In this document: positions 11,827-22,439 of the stretch, in pieces
How the letters are laid out: each line of letters starts with the position of its first letter
Position numbering within the stretch: position 1 is the first letter of the stretch
NCBI GenBank assembly: GCA_022478985.1
Contig: JAKSZP010009538.1
Location: 1-64,000, forward strand
Length of the DNA: 64,000 nucleotides
Direction of reading: 5' to 3'
Origin: Massospora cicadina
Lineage: Eukaryota; Entomophthoromycota; Entomophthoromycetes; Entomophthorales; Entomophthoraceae
The notes under the pieces: generated by a model
Told to the model about the DNA's origin: nothing
The model's input: only the letters and a program-made list of their open reading frames with translations
Database searches by the model: none
Translations under genes and position numbers: made by a program

Positions 11827-13872
11827 GAGTGTTCCAGAAGGAATGCTGAACCATTGATATGGGATAAGTCCTGAAAATTTTTGGTTAAGTACTAATAAAG
11901 GACTATTGAACCAAAAGAAATGGTTAAGTATTAAAATAAAAAATATGAACCAGGAAAACTGGGAGGACATAGTATATTTAGGAATCAATTTGGGTAATAA
12001 TAAATAACAAGATGGACCGCTGAACCAAGTAAAGGTCGTGTCCCATAGAAAATAAAAAATAAAAACTTGATAATATGAAAAAATAAGAAGACAAATCAAA
12101 AAAACATAAAAAATCAAGTATTATATAATTTTTTATTGGTTATCCTCAATTTGGAGATGATTATGCCTACGTTGCCACTTAGGAGGGATGATGTATGATA
12201 GTTGAAGTAAACAAACCTTCAAAATCTATTGAGATCAAATGCTAAAAAATCCTAGACCTATGTAAAGCCAAGTTTGTTGAGCAGAAGCTGAACACTGAGA
12301 GAATGCTATGAGGGGAAGGTAAAATTGAAATGTTAGTACTTGCCAAATGTGATACTCCAAATTGGGGAGGGAAGCAACAGAAAAGAAAGAGGCAGTCAGA
12401 AATTAACTCAAATAGTCCCAATATGGCACCAGAGCCAGAAGATTAGTCTTGAGTGCTTGCCAATTGGATATAGCAAGAACGTTGGACATGTGGGCTGGCA
12501 TAGAGAAAGGGATACTGGATGAATATTTCCAAATCATGCCACTGATCAGAGCCTTGAGAGGGAGGTATTGATGTGAAGCACCAGAGACGAGGTAGTCATG
12601 CAAAGAGCAAATGGCATCCTGAAGGCAATGACTGCAAGTTCTTGGAATCAGTGGCAGAAAAAATAATGGAAGTCAGTGTATGATGGAAGTTTTGTGGTCC
12701 AACTTTAAAGGACTTGGCCCACAAAATGAAGAGTATATGCTGTAGCGTCTTGATCTAAGATGCTTGAGAGATTGGAGTGTTCTGAGCCTCAGCAAGAGCC
12801 ACAGTTATTTGGTTTCTTAATTCTGAATAGGGTTTTGACTTTTCTCAATTTCTGATAGCTAGTTCAGTTGAAAGAACAGCTGGTTTATAATATTGGCCGA
12901 GCCAAAAAAGGAACTCTGGAAGAAAATTGAAGCTAGCATGAAGCAACCGACTGATATTGGATTGCATCGCTTTAAAAGCTCAAAAAAATAATGGGATTAT
13001 TTGCAAAAAGGGCTGAATCTAGCAGAGTAACAAAGTCCGATTTGGGAACCAATGGAAGAGGGAAAATCAGCTTCAATTCATTTAAGATTGGTCCTAATCT
13101 GGTTTCATTGGAATTGGATACCATTTCTGGTAGTTCAGCGGAAGGTCTACCTACATGCAGTTGACTTGGAGTATAGGTCCTAGGGGGACCACAAAAAAGG
13201 TTTCTCCAAGCAGAACAACTCATCAATTGGTAGAGACGAGCATCTTCAGGATAGAAAATTGTCAAGATACTACTGTTATCAACTGTTAGGATTTGACATA
13301 TGAGCTGGAAAAGAGGGAGAATGTCAAACTTTTTATAATGGCTGGCATTATCCAATTTGGTGTAGATTAAGCTCTAGCTTACTTTAATTTTGACGTAATA
13401 ACTTTCTTATATTTGAATTAAGCTCTTTAAAAAGAAAAAAAGCAAAAGAATGACATGAGCAAAAAAAGGTATTAAGAGAAAATATAAATAGGGCAAATAT
13501 ATTTAATCTTTCTTACTTTTGCCCCAAGAAAAAATTTAATGGCAGTAACCTCTTGTCAAGGATGAGGAGAAAGATTAGGGAATCAAGGTCGCCAAACAAT
13601 GATCCTGAATATGACAAAGGGCTGTATGCCCTGACTGGGGGGAGAACCGGCTTTCCAGGACTGGCATCGTTACAAATAAACTGACTAGACCAGCATGGCA
13701 CTGGGTTGTGAGGACCACACTCTGAGGAGGCGGTAGCAAGGAAGAAAGGAAGAGAACTGCAGGCCTAAGATTCTCATGAGCAGCGTTAAGTGCAGACCGG
13801 CTGTGCTCCATTGGGAATTAAGAAGTTTTTTACCTGGTCTGAGGCGGCATTCTCCTGTCCCAATCTTATTCT
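11827..13872 (+). pseudogene. Extra 2-kb region downstream of element A pol with decayed ORF remains
   Basis: Ty3 elements normally have only a short tract between pol and the 3' LTR, whereas here there are about 2 kb. The first part is AT-rich, with the string GAACCA recurring four times between about 11848 and 12030. From about 12200 to 12780 one frame reads as coding with a moderate number of stops: KAKFVEQKLNTERML, then a charged tract KQQKRKRQSEINSNS and later ESVAEKIMEVSV. I do not recognise the protein. The remainder to 13872 shows only short chance frames on either strand. It could be an additional ORF or another old insertion. Confidence 0.35.
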
Positions 13873-15044
13873 TGTTGGAAATTTAGGTAAGTGGAGGATG
13901 TGTTTGGAATTTTCCACTATTCAGCTTCTTAGGCCATCTTCTAGTTTGCTAGGAAACAACTTCTGCTAGCAAATGAATTGAATATTGGTTGAACTCAATT
14001 TTAGGTTAATAATGTCTAGGGTTTGTTGGTAATTCGCTGGGGTTTGATTTATTGAGGATCAATCCATGTGAATGCTTAAGATCTCCTTGTGCAGAGTTGC
14101 TGAAAAAATAGGGCATCTGAAAGATGATCGTTGATTAACTATCAAGGTGTACCAGTTATAATTGTCAAGTTTCATCACTAAAAAGATTGGAAAGTTAATC
14201 AGCAGTTGTGAGGCGAGTAATGCTACCTGCAACTAGTGAATCAAATTAGTTGGTTCACGACCTGCTATAATAGGTAAAGTATCCCATTACTAATCAGGTC
14301 GCTATCTAAATGTAATTGGTTCGCTGTGATTGAGTGGGAGCGTTAGGGACACGTTTCTGGCTCTTTCTGTATTCAGGTCTCTTAGATGTCTGATGGAAGA
14401 ATCCTCAACCCAATAGAGAAGATCATCTCCAGAAAGAATTTTTAGGGTAATTAAATGGCAATGACTGCCATTTCTTGGCTGAGGTGCAAACTGAGGAGTT
14501 GAGCAACGAATCCTCCCTATAAAATCTTTCTTAATTTTATTGATAAAGCAGATCATATTGGTTTAGTTTTTATTCTAAATCTATTTTTCAAGTTCTATCC
14601 GTCTTCAGTTAAAAGTTGTTGTAGTAAAAGAATTGTGGACTCTCTTATGTGTGATAAAGAGTAAGGATTGGATATCCTTAGATGAGAAGCAGACCTTTGA
14701 TGTGGATCTCCGCTGACTCATTATGACATGAACTAAGGCTGTAAATCTCTGAATCTGAGAGTGAATTAAGTTCAGTCATAATAGGGAAGAAGTCCATAAT
14801 TGTCAACATAATAAGTATTTCATGGATATCCCAAGTTTAGTGTTAACCACATCTGGTTTATTTATTCAATTAAGGATGATAGCTGTCATACTATTATTGC
14901 TCATATATATATCTATCAAGCAAAGCAAATTGTGCACATAACTGACCTGCACAATTAATATCTGGGCTCTCTTGTCACCAAATCCAGACTTAATACTTAT
15001 ACTCTTTCTGGAAGAAGAGTAGCCACCAGTCCCAGTTTTTGACA
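13873..15044 (+). repeat. 3' LTR of element A
   Basis: Starts TGTTGGAAATTT and ends near CCCAGTTTTTGACA, 1172 bp, matching the 5' LTR in length and landmarks (GATCAATCCATGTGAATGCT at about 14059, GCGTTAGGGACACGTTTCTG at about 14340, TAATATCTGGG at about 14956). The sequence just before it is not a clear polypurine tract. By eye it is roughly 80-85% identical to the 5' LTR over the central and right parts and poorer at the left end. Confidence 0.8.
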
Positions 15045-16720
15045 CATCATAATAAAAATTTTGGAGCTAAGTGGACACCCAAACCCTTTTATTCAAGGAA
15101 GCGGTGACCTGCCCAGGGATTTTGGACCCTGACTACATGAATACTATTTCTATAATATTATGAAATCTACCAAATAAAACCCTCCAAATCCCTTGACATG
15201 CCCCTTTTTCTTACTTAAAACTATGTCCCATTAAAAATAATGACTTGAGTTGTTTTGGCTCCTTACAATTTTAGGGTTTAATTTTATACCCATAATGGCT
15301 CTGGTCAAAAGTAAAATTGGAGACAATCTCACTCCTATTAAACGACAGAATGTGAAAGGCCTCCTTGAGGAGTATTGTTATGTTTTTTTTCTCTCAAGTG
15401 CTGGTGACTATGGAAATTTGTCAGGGGCAATTCATCAAATTGAGACCAAGGATCACCCTCCTTCTATATCTTGGCCATACAGAAAATCTAAAGTTGAGGA
15501 CGCTAAAGTGACCTTAGAGTTACAGCAACTCTTGGAGGCCAGGTTACTTGTGCCTTTAAAAAGCCTATGGGCTTCCTCAATCATATTAATTTGGAAGAAG
15601 GATGGTGGACAACATGTTGATATGGATTATCGCCACTTCAATTATATCACCCAAAAAGATAGCTATCCACTGCCGCACATTAATGATTCCTTACGTTTGA
15701 TGTTGGGTTCCCACTATTTTTAGCTATGTATCTCACCAGTGGGTACTGGAAAATTGATATGTTGCCGGAAGATTAAGAAAATTGTGCCCTCGTTTCAAGT
15801 GAAGGACTAGTCAAGCCCACTAAAATGCCGCAGGGGTTATGTAATGCCCCTGCTACTTTCCAAAGCGCCATAAATGGACTTTTGGGTGACTTAGAAACGT
15901 TTGTGTGTGCTAGTTTACCTTGACAATATTATCATTTTTCACGAACTTTTACCAAACACATAGATCATCTATGGAAAGTTTTCCAGCGATTAAGGCAAGC
16001 ATCGTTAAAACTAAAGCTTTCAAAATGGTCCTTCTTTCAGAAAGAAATGGATTTTTTTGGGTTACAAGTTAGGTAAAGCTGGAATATTATAATGGATGAT
16101 AAGGTTATGGCCCTTTCCAAGATGCACCCTAAGTTTTTATGAGATGAACAGTTTTTTTGGGATGGTGGGATACAATCTCCAGTTTATTCCCCATTATGCC
16201 AACACTTCCAAGTTTCTAGTATATTTATTAAAAAAGGGTTTACCCTTCCAATGAAAAGAAGAGCAACAACAGGTTTTTTTCTTTTACGCACAGCTCTCTC
16301 CCATTCACCCGTACTTATACATCACAACTTAGATAAACATTTTCTACTTTTTATTGATGCTAGCAACATAGCTATCAGAGCTATATTATCTCATCACAAT
16401 AAAAACTTAGTGGACCATCTTCGCCCACTATAGCAAGACCTTACCCAAAGCTCTATGCAATTATAGCATTACAGAACTTGAATGTTTGGCGGTCCTACTA
16501 GTTAATAAGCACTTATAACCCTGCTTATATGGGATCATTTTACTTAAATTACCAATCATGGATCCTTGCAATGGTTACAGAAAATGAAGGATCCTGACGG
16601 GAGATTAGCCCAATGGGCGTTAAAACCTGAAAGTACAATTTTTATATTATTCATTGACAAGGGCTCATTTACCAAAATTCGAATTGCTAATCCAGGCTCC
16701 CCATATTAACTCTAACTGAC
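15045..16720 (+). pseudogene. Element C reverse transcriptase / RNase H
   Basis: Element C resumes after A. An open stretch (15250-15723) holds the RT N-terminus: SLWASSIILIWKKDGGQHVD then MDYRHFNYITQKDSYPLPHI. After a stop the frame continues with KMPQGLCNAPATFQSAING and the catalytic block LVYLDNIIIF at 15913, Y-L-D-N replacing Y-L-D-D. The thumb (LKLKLSKWSFFQKEMDFFGL) and RNase H (LLFIDASNIAIRAILSHHN, about 16335-16400; DPDGRLAQWALK at about 16595) follow. A missing catalytic Asp plus stops show it is inactive. Confidence 0.75.
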
Positions 16721-17942
16721 CCTGATGAAGACGATTCTACGACCTCTTAACTCTAATCAAATTTGTGGAAAGATGAATTCATGACCCTTGAAAAAGAATT
16801 AACAAAAAATCGGTGGACTTTTAACTTAAAAATGATAAGGTGAACAATCTCGTATATCAAGAATGGTTGCCCTATCTATGACCCTCAGCTTGGACTAACA
16901 TCATATTAGAGGGACATTGGCAGTCAGCCACAGGGATATCAAAAACTTACCAATGGCTTAAGACTCAATACTACTTGGAAGGAATGCTTGTTTATGTACA
17001 AGATGTATTAGAATCCTATCTGGTATGTAAAAGTTAAGCCGGACCTAATCCCCAATCTCAACATCCAGTGGTTCCACCCTGTGAACCCTTCCATACTATT
17101 AGTATTAATGTTGTGGGACCTTTCCCTCGAGCCTCTAATGGTCATTGGTTCCTCTTCCTAGCAGTGGATCATTTAACTAAGTTGATAGAAGCTATTTTAC
17201 TACCCTCTGCTTCAGCAAAGCTACCTCCACGTTTTTATATGATTGGTTTATCACTAAGCATGGGTGCCCCAACATAATTCTCTCCCATAATGGGCATAAT
17301 TTCTAATATGCACTGGTGAATGATTTAGCTGAACTGATGAAAACTACACAGGTATTCTCCACCCCCTAACATCCTGCAATTATTGGAATGGTAGAGTGGC
17401 AAATGGTACTCTAACTGCAACCTTCTGGAAAATGGCTATGACTGAATCCCTTCATTGGCCCCAATATCAGCCTAGTGCAATTCTGGCCATAGAATCAGCT
17501 ATTATCAAATAATCAAGATGTCGCCATTCCAAGCATTGTATGGATTAAATCCACAGCTACCTTATAAAGTGCAGGCTATGCTCAACCAAACATCCCCTGA
17601 TTCCCCTCAAGTCATTATGAGAAGTATTGCCAATGAAATTATCTGACTTCAGGACTTGGCTTCTGAGAACTTATCTGCTATCACTAGAGAAACAAATCGG
17701 TTTAATGACAAAAATTAACCTCTGCTCACCTTCAAATTGGGTGACCCAGTACTATCTAATATCATCAGCCAGGAGGTCATGAAAAAATTTGGGCACCAAC
17801 TGGCCGGGGCCCTCCAAAGCCATTTATAAGCAGGACAAAAAACTCTCAATTGTAGAGGTTCTTCAGGGTACCATATTAGATTGCATATATAGTTTCTTTC
17901 TCTGTCCTTTTTCACCACTCGCCAAGATCTAGATGGGGGCAT
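16721..17942 (+). pseudogene. Element C integrase and pol C-terminus
   Basis: The catalytic core is readable at 17068-17277: PFHTISINVVGPFPRASNGH then LFLAVDHLTKLIEAILLP, the usual first Asp being Asn (SINVVG). Upstream, YQWLKTQYYLEGM and DVLESYLVCKS track the second half of the zinc finger. Downstream, MSPFQALYGLNPQLPYKV (about 17518) is the family's SPFE..YG..P motif, and FKLGDPVLSN and KKFGHQLAGP give the C-terminal beta domain. The region ends at the 3' LTR start (17943). Many stops are present. Confidence 0.7.
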
Positions 17943-18059
17943 TGCTAGAATTCCTAAATAAATTGGAAATTTGGATGTGTCTGTCAAAGGAAATTGATCC
18001 AAATCTGACCAAATAGCCCATATATTTATTGGTGCTAATCCCCAACAAAATTAAAGGGC
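17943..18059 (+). repeat. 3' LTR of element C, left part
   Basis: Begins TGCTAGAATTCCTAAAT and aligns with 1711-1830 (TTGGA.AT.TGGATGTGTCTG, CAAATCTGA..AAATAGCCCA). It is cut at 18059 by insertion of element B, whose 5-bp duplication AGGGC ends the piece. The rest of this LTR is at 24089-24571. Confidence 0.75.
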
Positions 18060-18563
18060 TGTTGCGATTCTGATATGACTGGATGATAAGCCCTAAGTTG
18101 TGATGGCGGAATGGATTGGATCCATTGAGTTTACTATGAGTAATGATTATTTGAGCGCCTCGAAGTAAGGCGATATTGGGTTGTTGGGGAATCGTCTCAA
18201 ATTAGGCAATTGTGAAATTAACATATGAAGAATTGACAGAATCAATGAGATAAGGTGAATAAAATTACTAAGCCATAAAAGCAGTAGCAACCAAAGTAGC
18301 TACATTATAGATGAGATGAGATGAGACGATTAAGAAAAAAGTTGTTAATAGGGTAGAGCAAGAAAAATCAGGGAGGATCTGCTGTATTTTGTTATATTAA
18401 ATAAAAGAGTGTAGCGGGAGCAAGTGCTCCATATTTATTGAATTAAGTTTAGTCATTGTTTCCAAGGGCCATGATCATCATGTTGTTGGTCCTATTGCTC
18501 AGTGGGATAAACCCTATGCAAAAACTCCTTATGGTAAATCAACGATACCGCCAAATTACAACA
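18060..18563 (+). repeat. 5' LTR of element B
   Basis: Starts TGTTGCGATTCTGATATG and ends CCAAATTACAACA. It carries an AATAAAAGAG polyadenylation-like signal near 18400 and a perfect short palindrome GGAGCAAGTGCTCC just after it. It contains one more GATGA unit (near 18311-18330) than the 3' LTR, which explains most of the 3-bp length difference. Confidence 0.92.
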
Positions 18564-18564
18564 G

Positions 18565-18583
18565 TGGTGCTCACTACAGGGGG
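18565..18583 (+). other. Primer-binding site of element B
   Basis: TGGTGCTCACTACAGGGGG lies one base after the LTR's terminal ACA and matches the site of element A (5424). It begins with TGG as expected for a tRNA 3' CCA partner. The tRNA is not identified. Confidence 0.65.
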
Positions 18584-18604
18584 CCCATTGATCAGTTATA
18601 AAAA

Positions 18605-19650
18605 CTCAGTCACCTGCAATGTCGCATTCAGGTTTCTTTGATAAGGAATCTGCACAACATAATGGGGCCGTTGCAAATGAGGAGTTAAAACTTGAATTGG
18701 ACACTGTGCTCAAAAATCAAGAGGAGCTGCTCCAGGTAGTTTACAGTGATAAGCTGCTGCCATTTGATCATGAAGGAATTATGCATGTGCTCTTTTGAAG
18801 CTTTGAGTTTGCAACTGAAGGTGCCTCAGACCAGCAAAGGGCGAAACTGTTGATCTCTACCTTGGATGTTGAAAGTGCTGATTAAGTTTTTTTTACCTTC
18901 CAGATAGTTCCATTACATACCAAGAAGTCAAGTAGATGGTTCTGCGGTTGTTCAGCAGAACTGCAAAGATGTCGCAGCGGAAAGCTGAGTTCTTGACCAT
19001 CAGGTTTCAGAAAAATGAGACCCTCACTGCATTCACTGAGCGATTTACAGTGGAAGCTCATGTGTTGATTGGGACAGGGATTTTATCTGAAGCTGATGTA
19101 TGCATCACAATGTCCTCTGCGGTGAAGCCATACCCTGAGCTTTACAACGTCATGGCCCTGTTGTTGGAGGATGATGTACCTCTTCTAAAGCTTGTTCAGT
19201 TTGTACATCACTTAGCTGTAACTTTCCCTCCACCAAATATCGATCATATTCATACTGTCGCCATGGCCAACCCTAACCAGGTGGGGGGAATCAACCAGTT
19301 GATGCAGATTCTGCCAGGTTATTCACCGCAGTCCAACATCTGTCCCATAACTGCTGAGCGACAACTGACCAGCTACCGCTTCAGCCCTAACTACGCTGGT
19401 CAACAGAAGGCATTTTACTAATGTGGGTATGTGTATGATGATCATCTTTAGAATAACCTTCCAAGTGGGCCAACTTATATTAAACACAGATGTAGGCCCT
19501 ATGAGGTAAGTTGTATTAATTGTGGTCGCACTGGGCACATGGGATGATGGTGCCCCAATTGACGGATCCCTTATGTACAACAGGATCAAAGTAATTAGTG
19601 AAAAGTCAGAGCGGAGTAGAGATGGGGCTCTCTACTTCCGTTATCCTGAA
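18605..19650 (+). pseudogene. Element B gag (with CCHC zinc knuckle)
   Basis: A capsid-like open stretch (18936-19421) follows a broken N-terminal part (ESAQHNGAVANEELKLEL). It reads MSQRKAEFLTIRFQKNETLT then FTERFTVEAHVLIG, a pattern like the Ty3 capsid region QKPGESV..Y..RF. At 19512-19553 there is C-I-N-C-GRTG-H-MG*W-C, a CX2CX4HX4C knuckle with a stop inside. An upstream Cys-rich stretch (about 19420-19505) may be a second degenerate finger. It would form the particle and bind RNA. Stops and frame changes make this copy nonfunctional. Confidence 0.7.
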
Positions 19651-20067
19651 TTCATACATTCCACCTGAATCTACTGTATTGATTGCAGCGGAAGCCTCCC
19701 AGTATGAAGATACATTCCTCTACCAACATCTGGTTGGGGAGTAAATGTGTTGACTCAAGCACAAGTTAAAGAAACGGCTGACACAGGGTCTCTGGAGCAA
19801 CCAAAGCCTTATGCTTGTCAACTGTTTGACCAAAATCCGTCAGACCAGCTAGAACCGTTTGCAGATGCATTGTCTCTAAGAGGAGTAGAGGTTGCCTTTC
19901 CAGTGGATGCTATTATAACAGGATACCCTAAAGTTGGTGCGGATATTATAGGTTTCCTGGGAAAACGTGAACCGCTGAATGTACATATAGTAAATAGCTG
20001 GCATTCATCTTACTCGGAGTGCACTTACTCTGACGTTGTGGTAGCCAAAACCCAAAATGAGCTATAG
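19651..20067 (+). pseudogene. Element B gag-protease spacer, open segment
   Basis: A clean 106-codon stretch (19747-20067) between the zinc knuckle and the protease: LTQAQVKETADTGSLEQPKP near its start and QNELxFVIGAPVN at the junction with protease. It is probably the spacer/NC-protease junction of the polyprotein. No separate domain is recognised. The last codon is a stop directly before the protease active site. Confidence 0.5.
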
Positions 20068-20300
20068 TTTGTTATTGGCGCTCCTGTTAACATTGTCTCC
20101 ACTAAGTTGGTGGTGAAGTTATCTTTAAAACCAGACATAGACCACCTGATGGTGTATGGGACTGCTGAAGCAGAAACCACAGTCTCTGAGGAAGCGTATA
20201 GCGCTCTTCCCTTACAATTTGGATCTGTTGTTGTGGCTCCAGCGGTATTGTTACCAAATAGCAACTATGATCAGTAAATTGAGACTAAATTTATGCAACA
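20068..20300 (+). pseudogene. Element B aspartic protease, active site lost
   Basis: FVIGAPVNIVSTKLVVKLSL aligns directly with the intact A protease IIDSGAPINIVSTKLVNKMK, but the catalytic Asp-Ser-Gly is Val-Ile-Gly. Downstream, EEAYSALPLQFGSVVVAPAV and NSNYD follow the same pattern as A. The domain cannot be active. The 20300-20870 stretch after it keeps only short pieces of a spacer, including LSWRWKCQLG and ELHFGVMQLYHGRI, not assigned. Confidence 0.7.
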
Positions 20301-20869
20301 CTATGGGGCTGTTGTTGACATGATGGAAGAGACCCTAGCCATTTTGGGACAATGGATTCCAATTTATTTCACCACCAGCGGAGTACCAAAGGGCTTGTGC
20401 ATATGGGACTGATCAACCTTGCTTACAGCGATGGGGTGATTCCAGTGCACTATCATTGATTAAAAGAGAAAACTTGGGCCCTTCCGCATCAGATATATGA
20501 ATATCAGGGGCTACCGCTTAGAGCAGCTGGAGCTATATCAATTCCCTCTGGACATCAAGTAGTAGCAGGCACTGAGTTGGAGGTGGAAGTGCCAGCTGGG
20601 CTCTATGGGGAGATCATTGGCCCTTATCAGCAATTGAGGCTTGAGCCCCATGTGGCTCCAGGCATCATATTTCCAGGCCATTGGAAGATCAAGGTATTGA
20701 TAGCCAATCTTCAGAAATTACTAATTCTAATCCGCTGGCATCAGATTATAGCATATCTACACTTGAACCCGGTTGTGGAGATCAACCAGGTATATGAGTT
20801 TGGGTCTCTGGATGAATTTTGTCTGCCCACTGAACTGCACTTCGGTGTAATGCAGTTGTATCATGGGAG

Positions 20870-21640
20870 AATATAATGGGGTTATTGAAGACCAGAAGGA
20901 GCATGTGGAAGCTTTATTTCAAAAATACAAAGAGATTTTTGTTGTTGACAATCATGATTTAGGGTGCGCTTGGGGGGTTGTTCATTGGCTGGACACTGTA
21001 GATCATCCCCCCATCAGGTAACAGCCAATCCGCCGATCAAGGGCAGCTGAAGAAGCTGTCACCGAGGAGATTGACAAGCTTCTAGAGCATGGAATTCTTG
21101 AACCATCTAAAGGTCCGTGGGCTTCGCCTGTCCTAATTGTTAAAAAGAAGGATGGTACTAAACAAGTAGTAAATGATTACTGGAAGCTCAATAGTATCAC
21201 CAAAAAAGACTCATACCTTCTACCGTGGATTGATGATGCACTGGATCAGTTAGGTGGAACTCGCTACTTCTTGGCAATGGATTTGATATCCAGATATTGG
21301 CAAATTGAGTTGCCTGTGGCAGAACAAGAAAAATGCGCTTTAGTCACATCCAAAGGGTTTTTCAACCCACTTGGATGCCGCAAGGGCTATGTAATGCCCT
21401 GGCTACGTTCCAACGAGCAATGGACACCATTCTGGGCGATCTGAAGCTGTTGTGTGTACTTGTGTACCTCAATGATATTAACATCTTCTCTCGCACATTC
21501 ACTGAATACCTTACCCATTTGGAAGAGGTATTTGCCGACTGGCTGAGGCCAATATCAATATTAAGCCCCAGTTATGCCGCTTCTTCAAGGATCAGCTGGA
21601 GTACCTTGGGTTTGTGGTGGATGCGACTGGGGTAAGACCC
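20870..21640 (+). pseudogene. Element B reverse transcriptase
   Basis: A long near-open stretch: KEHVEALFQKYKEIFVVDNH, then EEIDKLLEHGILEPSKGPWA and VLIVKKKDGTKQVVNDYWKL, which are the finger/palm motifs of Ty3 RT with only one residue difference from consensus in places. After a frame change near 21350 come GLCNALATFQRAMD and the catalytic block LVYLNDINIFSRTFTEYLTH (Y-L-N-D at 21465-21476; one of the two catalytic Asp is Asn). This is the best preserved RT of the left nest and yields the family signature clearly. Confidence 0.85.
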
Positions 21641-22249
21641 CAACCCACCAAGGTGGAGGCTATCTGGAAGATGACTAAGCCAGTTAGTAAGCGGTACATT
21701 CAGGTGTTTTTGGGGATAATGGGTTATTACTGCTGCTTCATACCCAATTTCAGAAGCATTGGAGGTCCGCTGTTTGAGCTACTAAAGAAAGATGCCATGT
21801 TCAAATGAATGGAACAGCACCAATGTGCCTTTGATACACTTTTAATGGCGCTAATTAGTGCGCCCATGTTGCGCTGCCCTAGTTTTGATAAGGAATTTAT
21901 AGTGCAGATGGATGCATCACTTTCTGCTGTTGGGGCAGTCCTGTCTCAGCAGGACGATGAAGGGAGGAGCACCCCATGGCGTACTGCAGTTGTAGCTTGA
22001 ATTTCCTTGAACAAAATTAAACCATAACTGAGTGGGAGTGCTTAGCGGTAATTTATACATAAATGCAGTTTCAAGTTTGCTTTCATGGCATAAAGTTTGA
22101 GGTCATAACAGATCATGCATCATTGCGCTGATTGCAGAATTTGAGAGAGCCTGAGGGGTGGCTAGCCCAATGGGCTCTTAAGCTGCAAGCTTATGACTTT
22201 ATAATTCTTCATTACCCAGAGCAAAACACCAAAATGCTAATTGATTATC
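21641..22249 (+). pseudogene. Element B connection and RNase H
   Basis: FLGIMGYYCCFIPNFRSIGG then ELLKKDAMFK is the RT-RNase H connection. The first catalytic segment follows as CPSFDKEFIVQMDASLSAVG (about 21880-21935; the Asp of MDAS is present). After more frame changes come YKCSFKF-like remains and FEVITDHASLR (about 22090). EGWLAQWALKLQAYDFIILH at about 22150 is the end of the domain. The tract is then interrupted by a 52-bp insert at 22250. Confidence 0.75.
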
Positions 22250-22317
22250 TTTTTTTTAGTACTAGATGGTCCCAACCCAAGGGGGGGGGATTCATCGATG
22301 TATGCTAATTGATTATC
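22234..22317 (-). mobile_element. Ultra-short retroposed insert 1 with 16-bp target duplication
   Basis: A 52-bp insert (22250-22301) interrupts element B. It is flanked by the perfect direct repeat ATGCTAATTGATTATC (22234-22249 and 22302-22317). On the minus strand the insert runs from (T)ACATCGATGAATCC through a C-run and TTGGGTTGGGACCATCTAGT to end in eight A. The flanking repeat and terminal A-run are the signature of target-primed reverse transcription. The same sequence is inserted at 37015-37062 and, shortened, at 49211-49233. Host coding sequence continues on both sides. Confidence 0.85.
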
Positions 22318-22439
22318 AAGATTGCCAAAAATTGCAGTTACGGCAGATGTAAGTGACATGATGTTCAACAAAATGCTCTGCGGGAAGTATGACAATGAAC
22401 CGCCCCAAGAGATCAATTTGTTAAATGAAATATGAGCAA

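Larger units (their letters stand above)
4250..15044 (+). mobile_element. Element A, Ty3/Gypsy LTR retrotransposon inserted in C
   Basis: Two LTRs of matching length (4250-5421 and 13873-15044, 1172 bp each) enclose gag, protease, RT/RNase H and integrase in Ty3 order. Unusually, about 2 kb of extra sequence lies between the end of pol and the 3' LTR. The insertion separates C's protease from C's RT. Flanks do not show a convincing 5-bp duplication (GTTAT left, CATCA right). Every coding domain carries stops or frame changes, although the protease DSG is intact. Domain sequence is closest to element B among those in this window. Confidence 0.85.

Noticed and set aside
11841..12030. True tandem repeat built on GAACCA
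   Set aside because: The word recurs four times but spacing is irregular and the intervening sequence does not align well enough to call a repeat array.
18403..18432. GGAGCAAGTGCTCC palindrome as a bacterial-type terminator
   Set aside because: It lies in a retrotransposon LTR next to an AATAAA signal. The window is eukaryotic, so it is more likely chance or part of 3' end formation.
22281..22290. The run of nine G in insert 1 as a sequencing artefact
   Set aside because: Run length may be unreliable, but the insert is defined by its flanking duplication and by the matching copy at 37015, so the call does not depend on the run.
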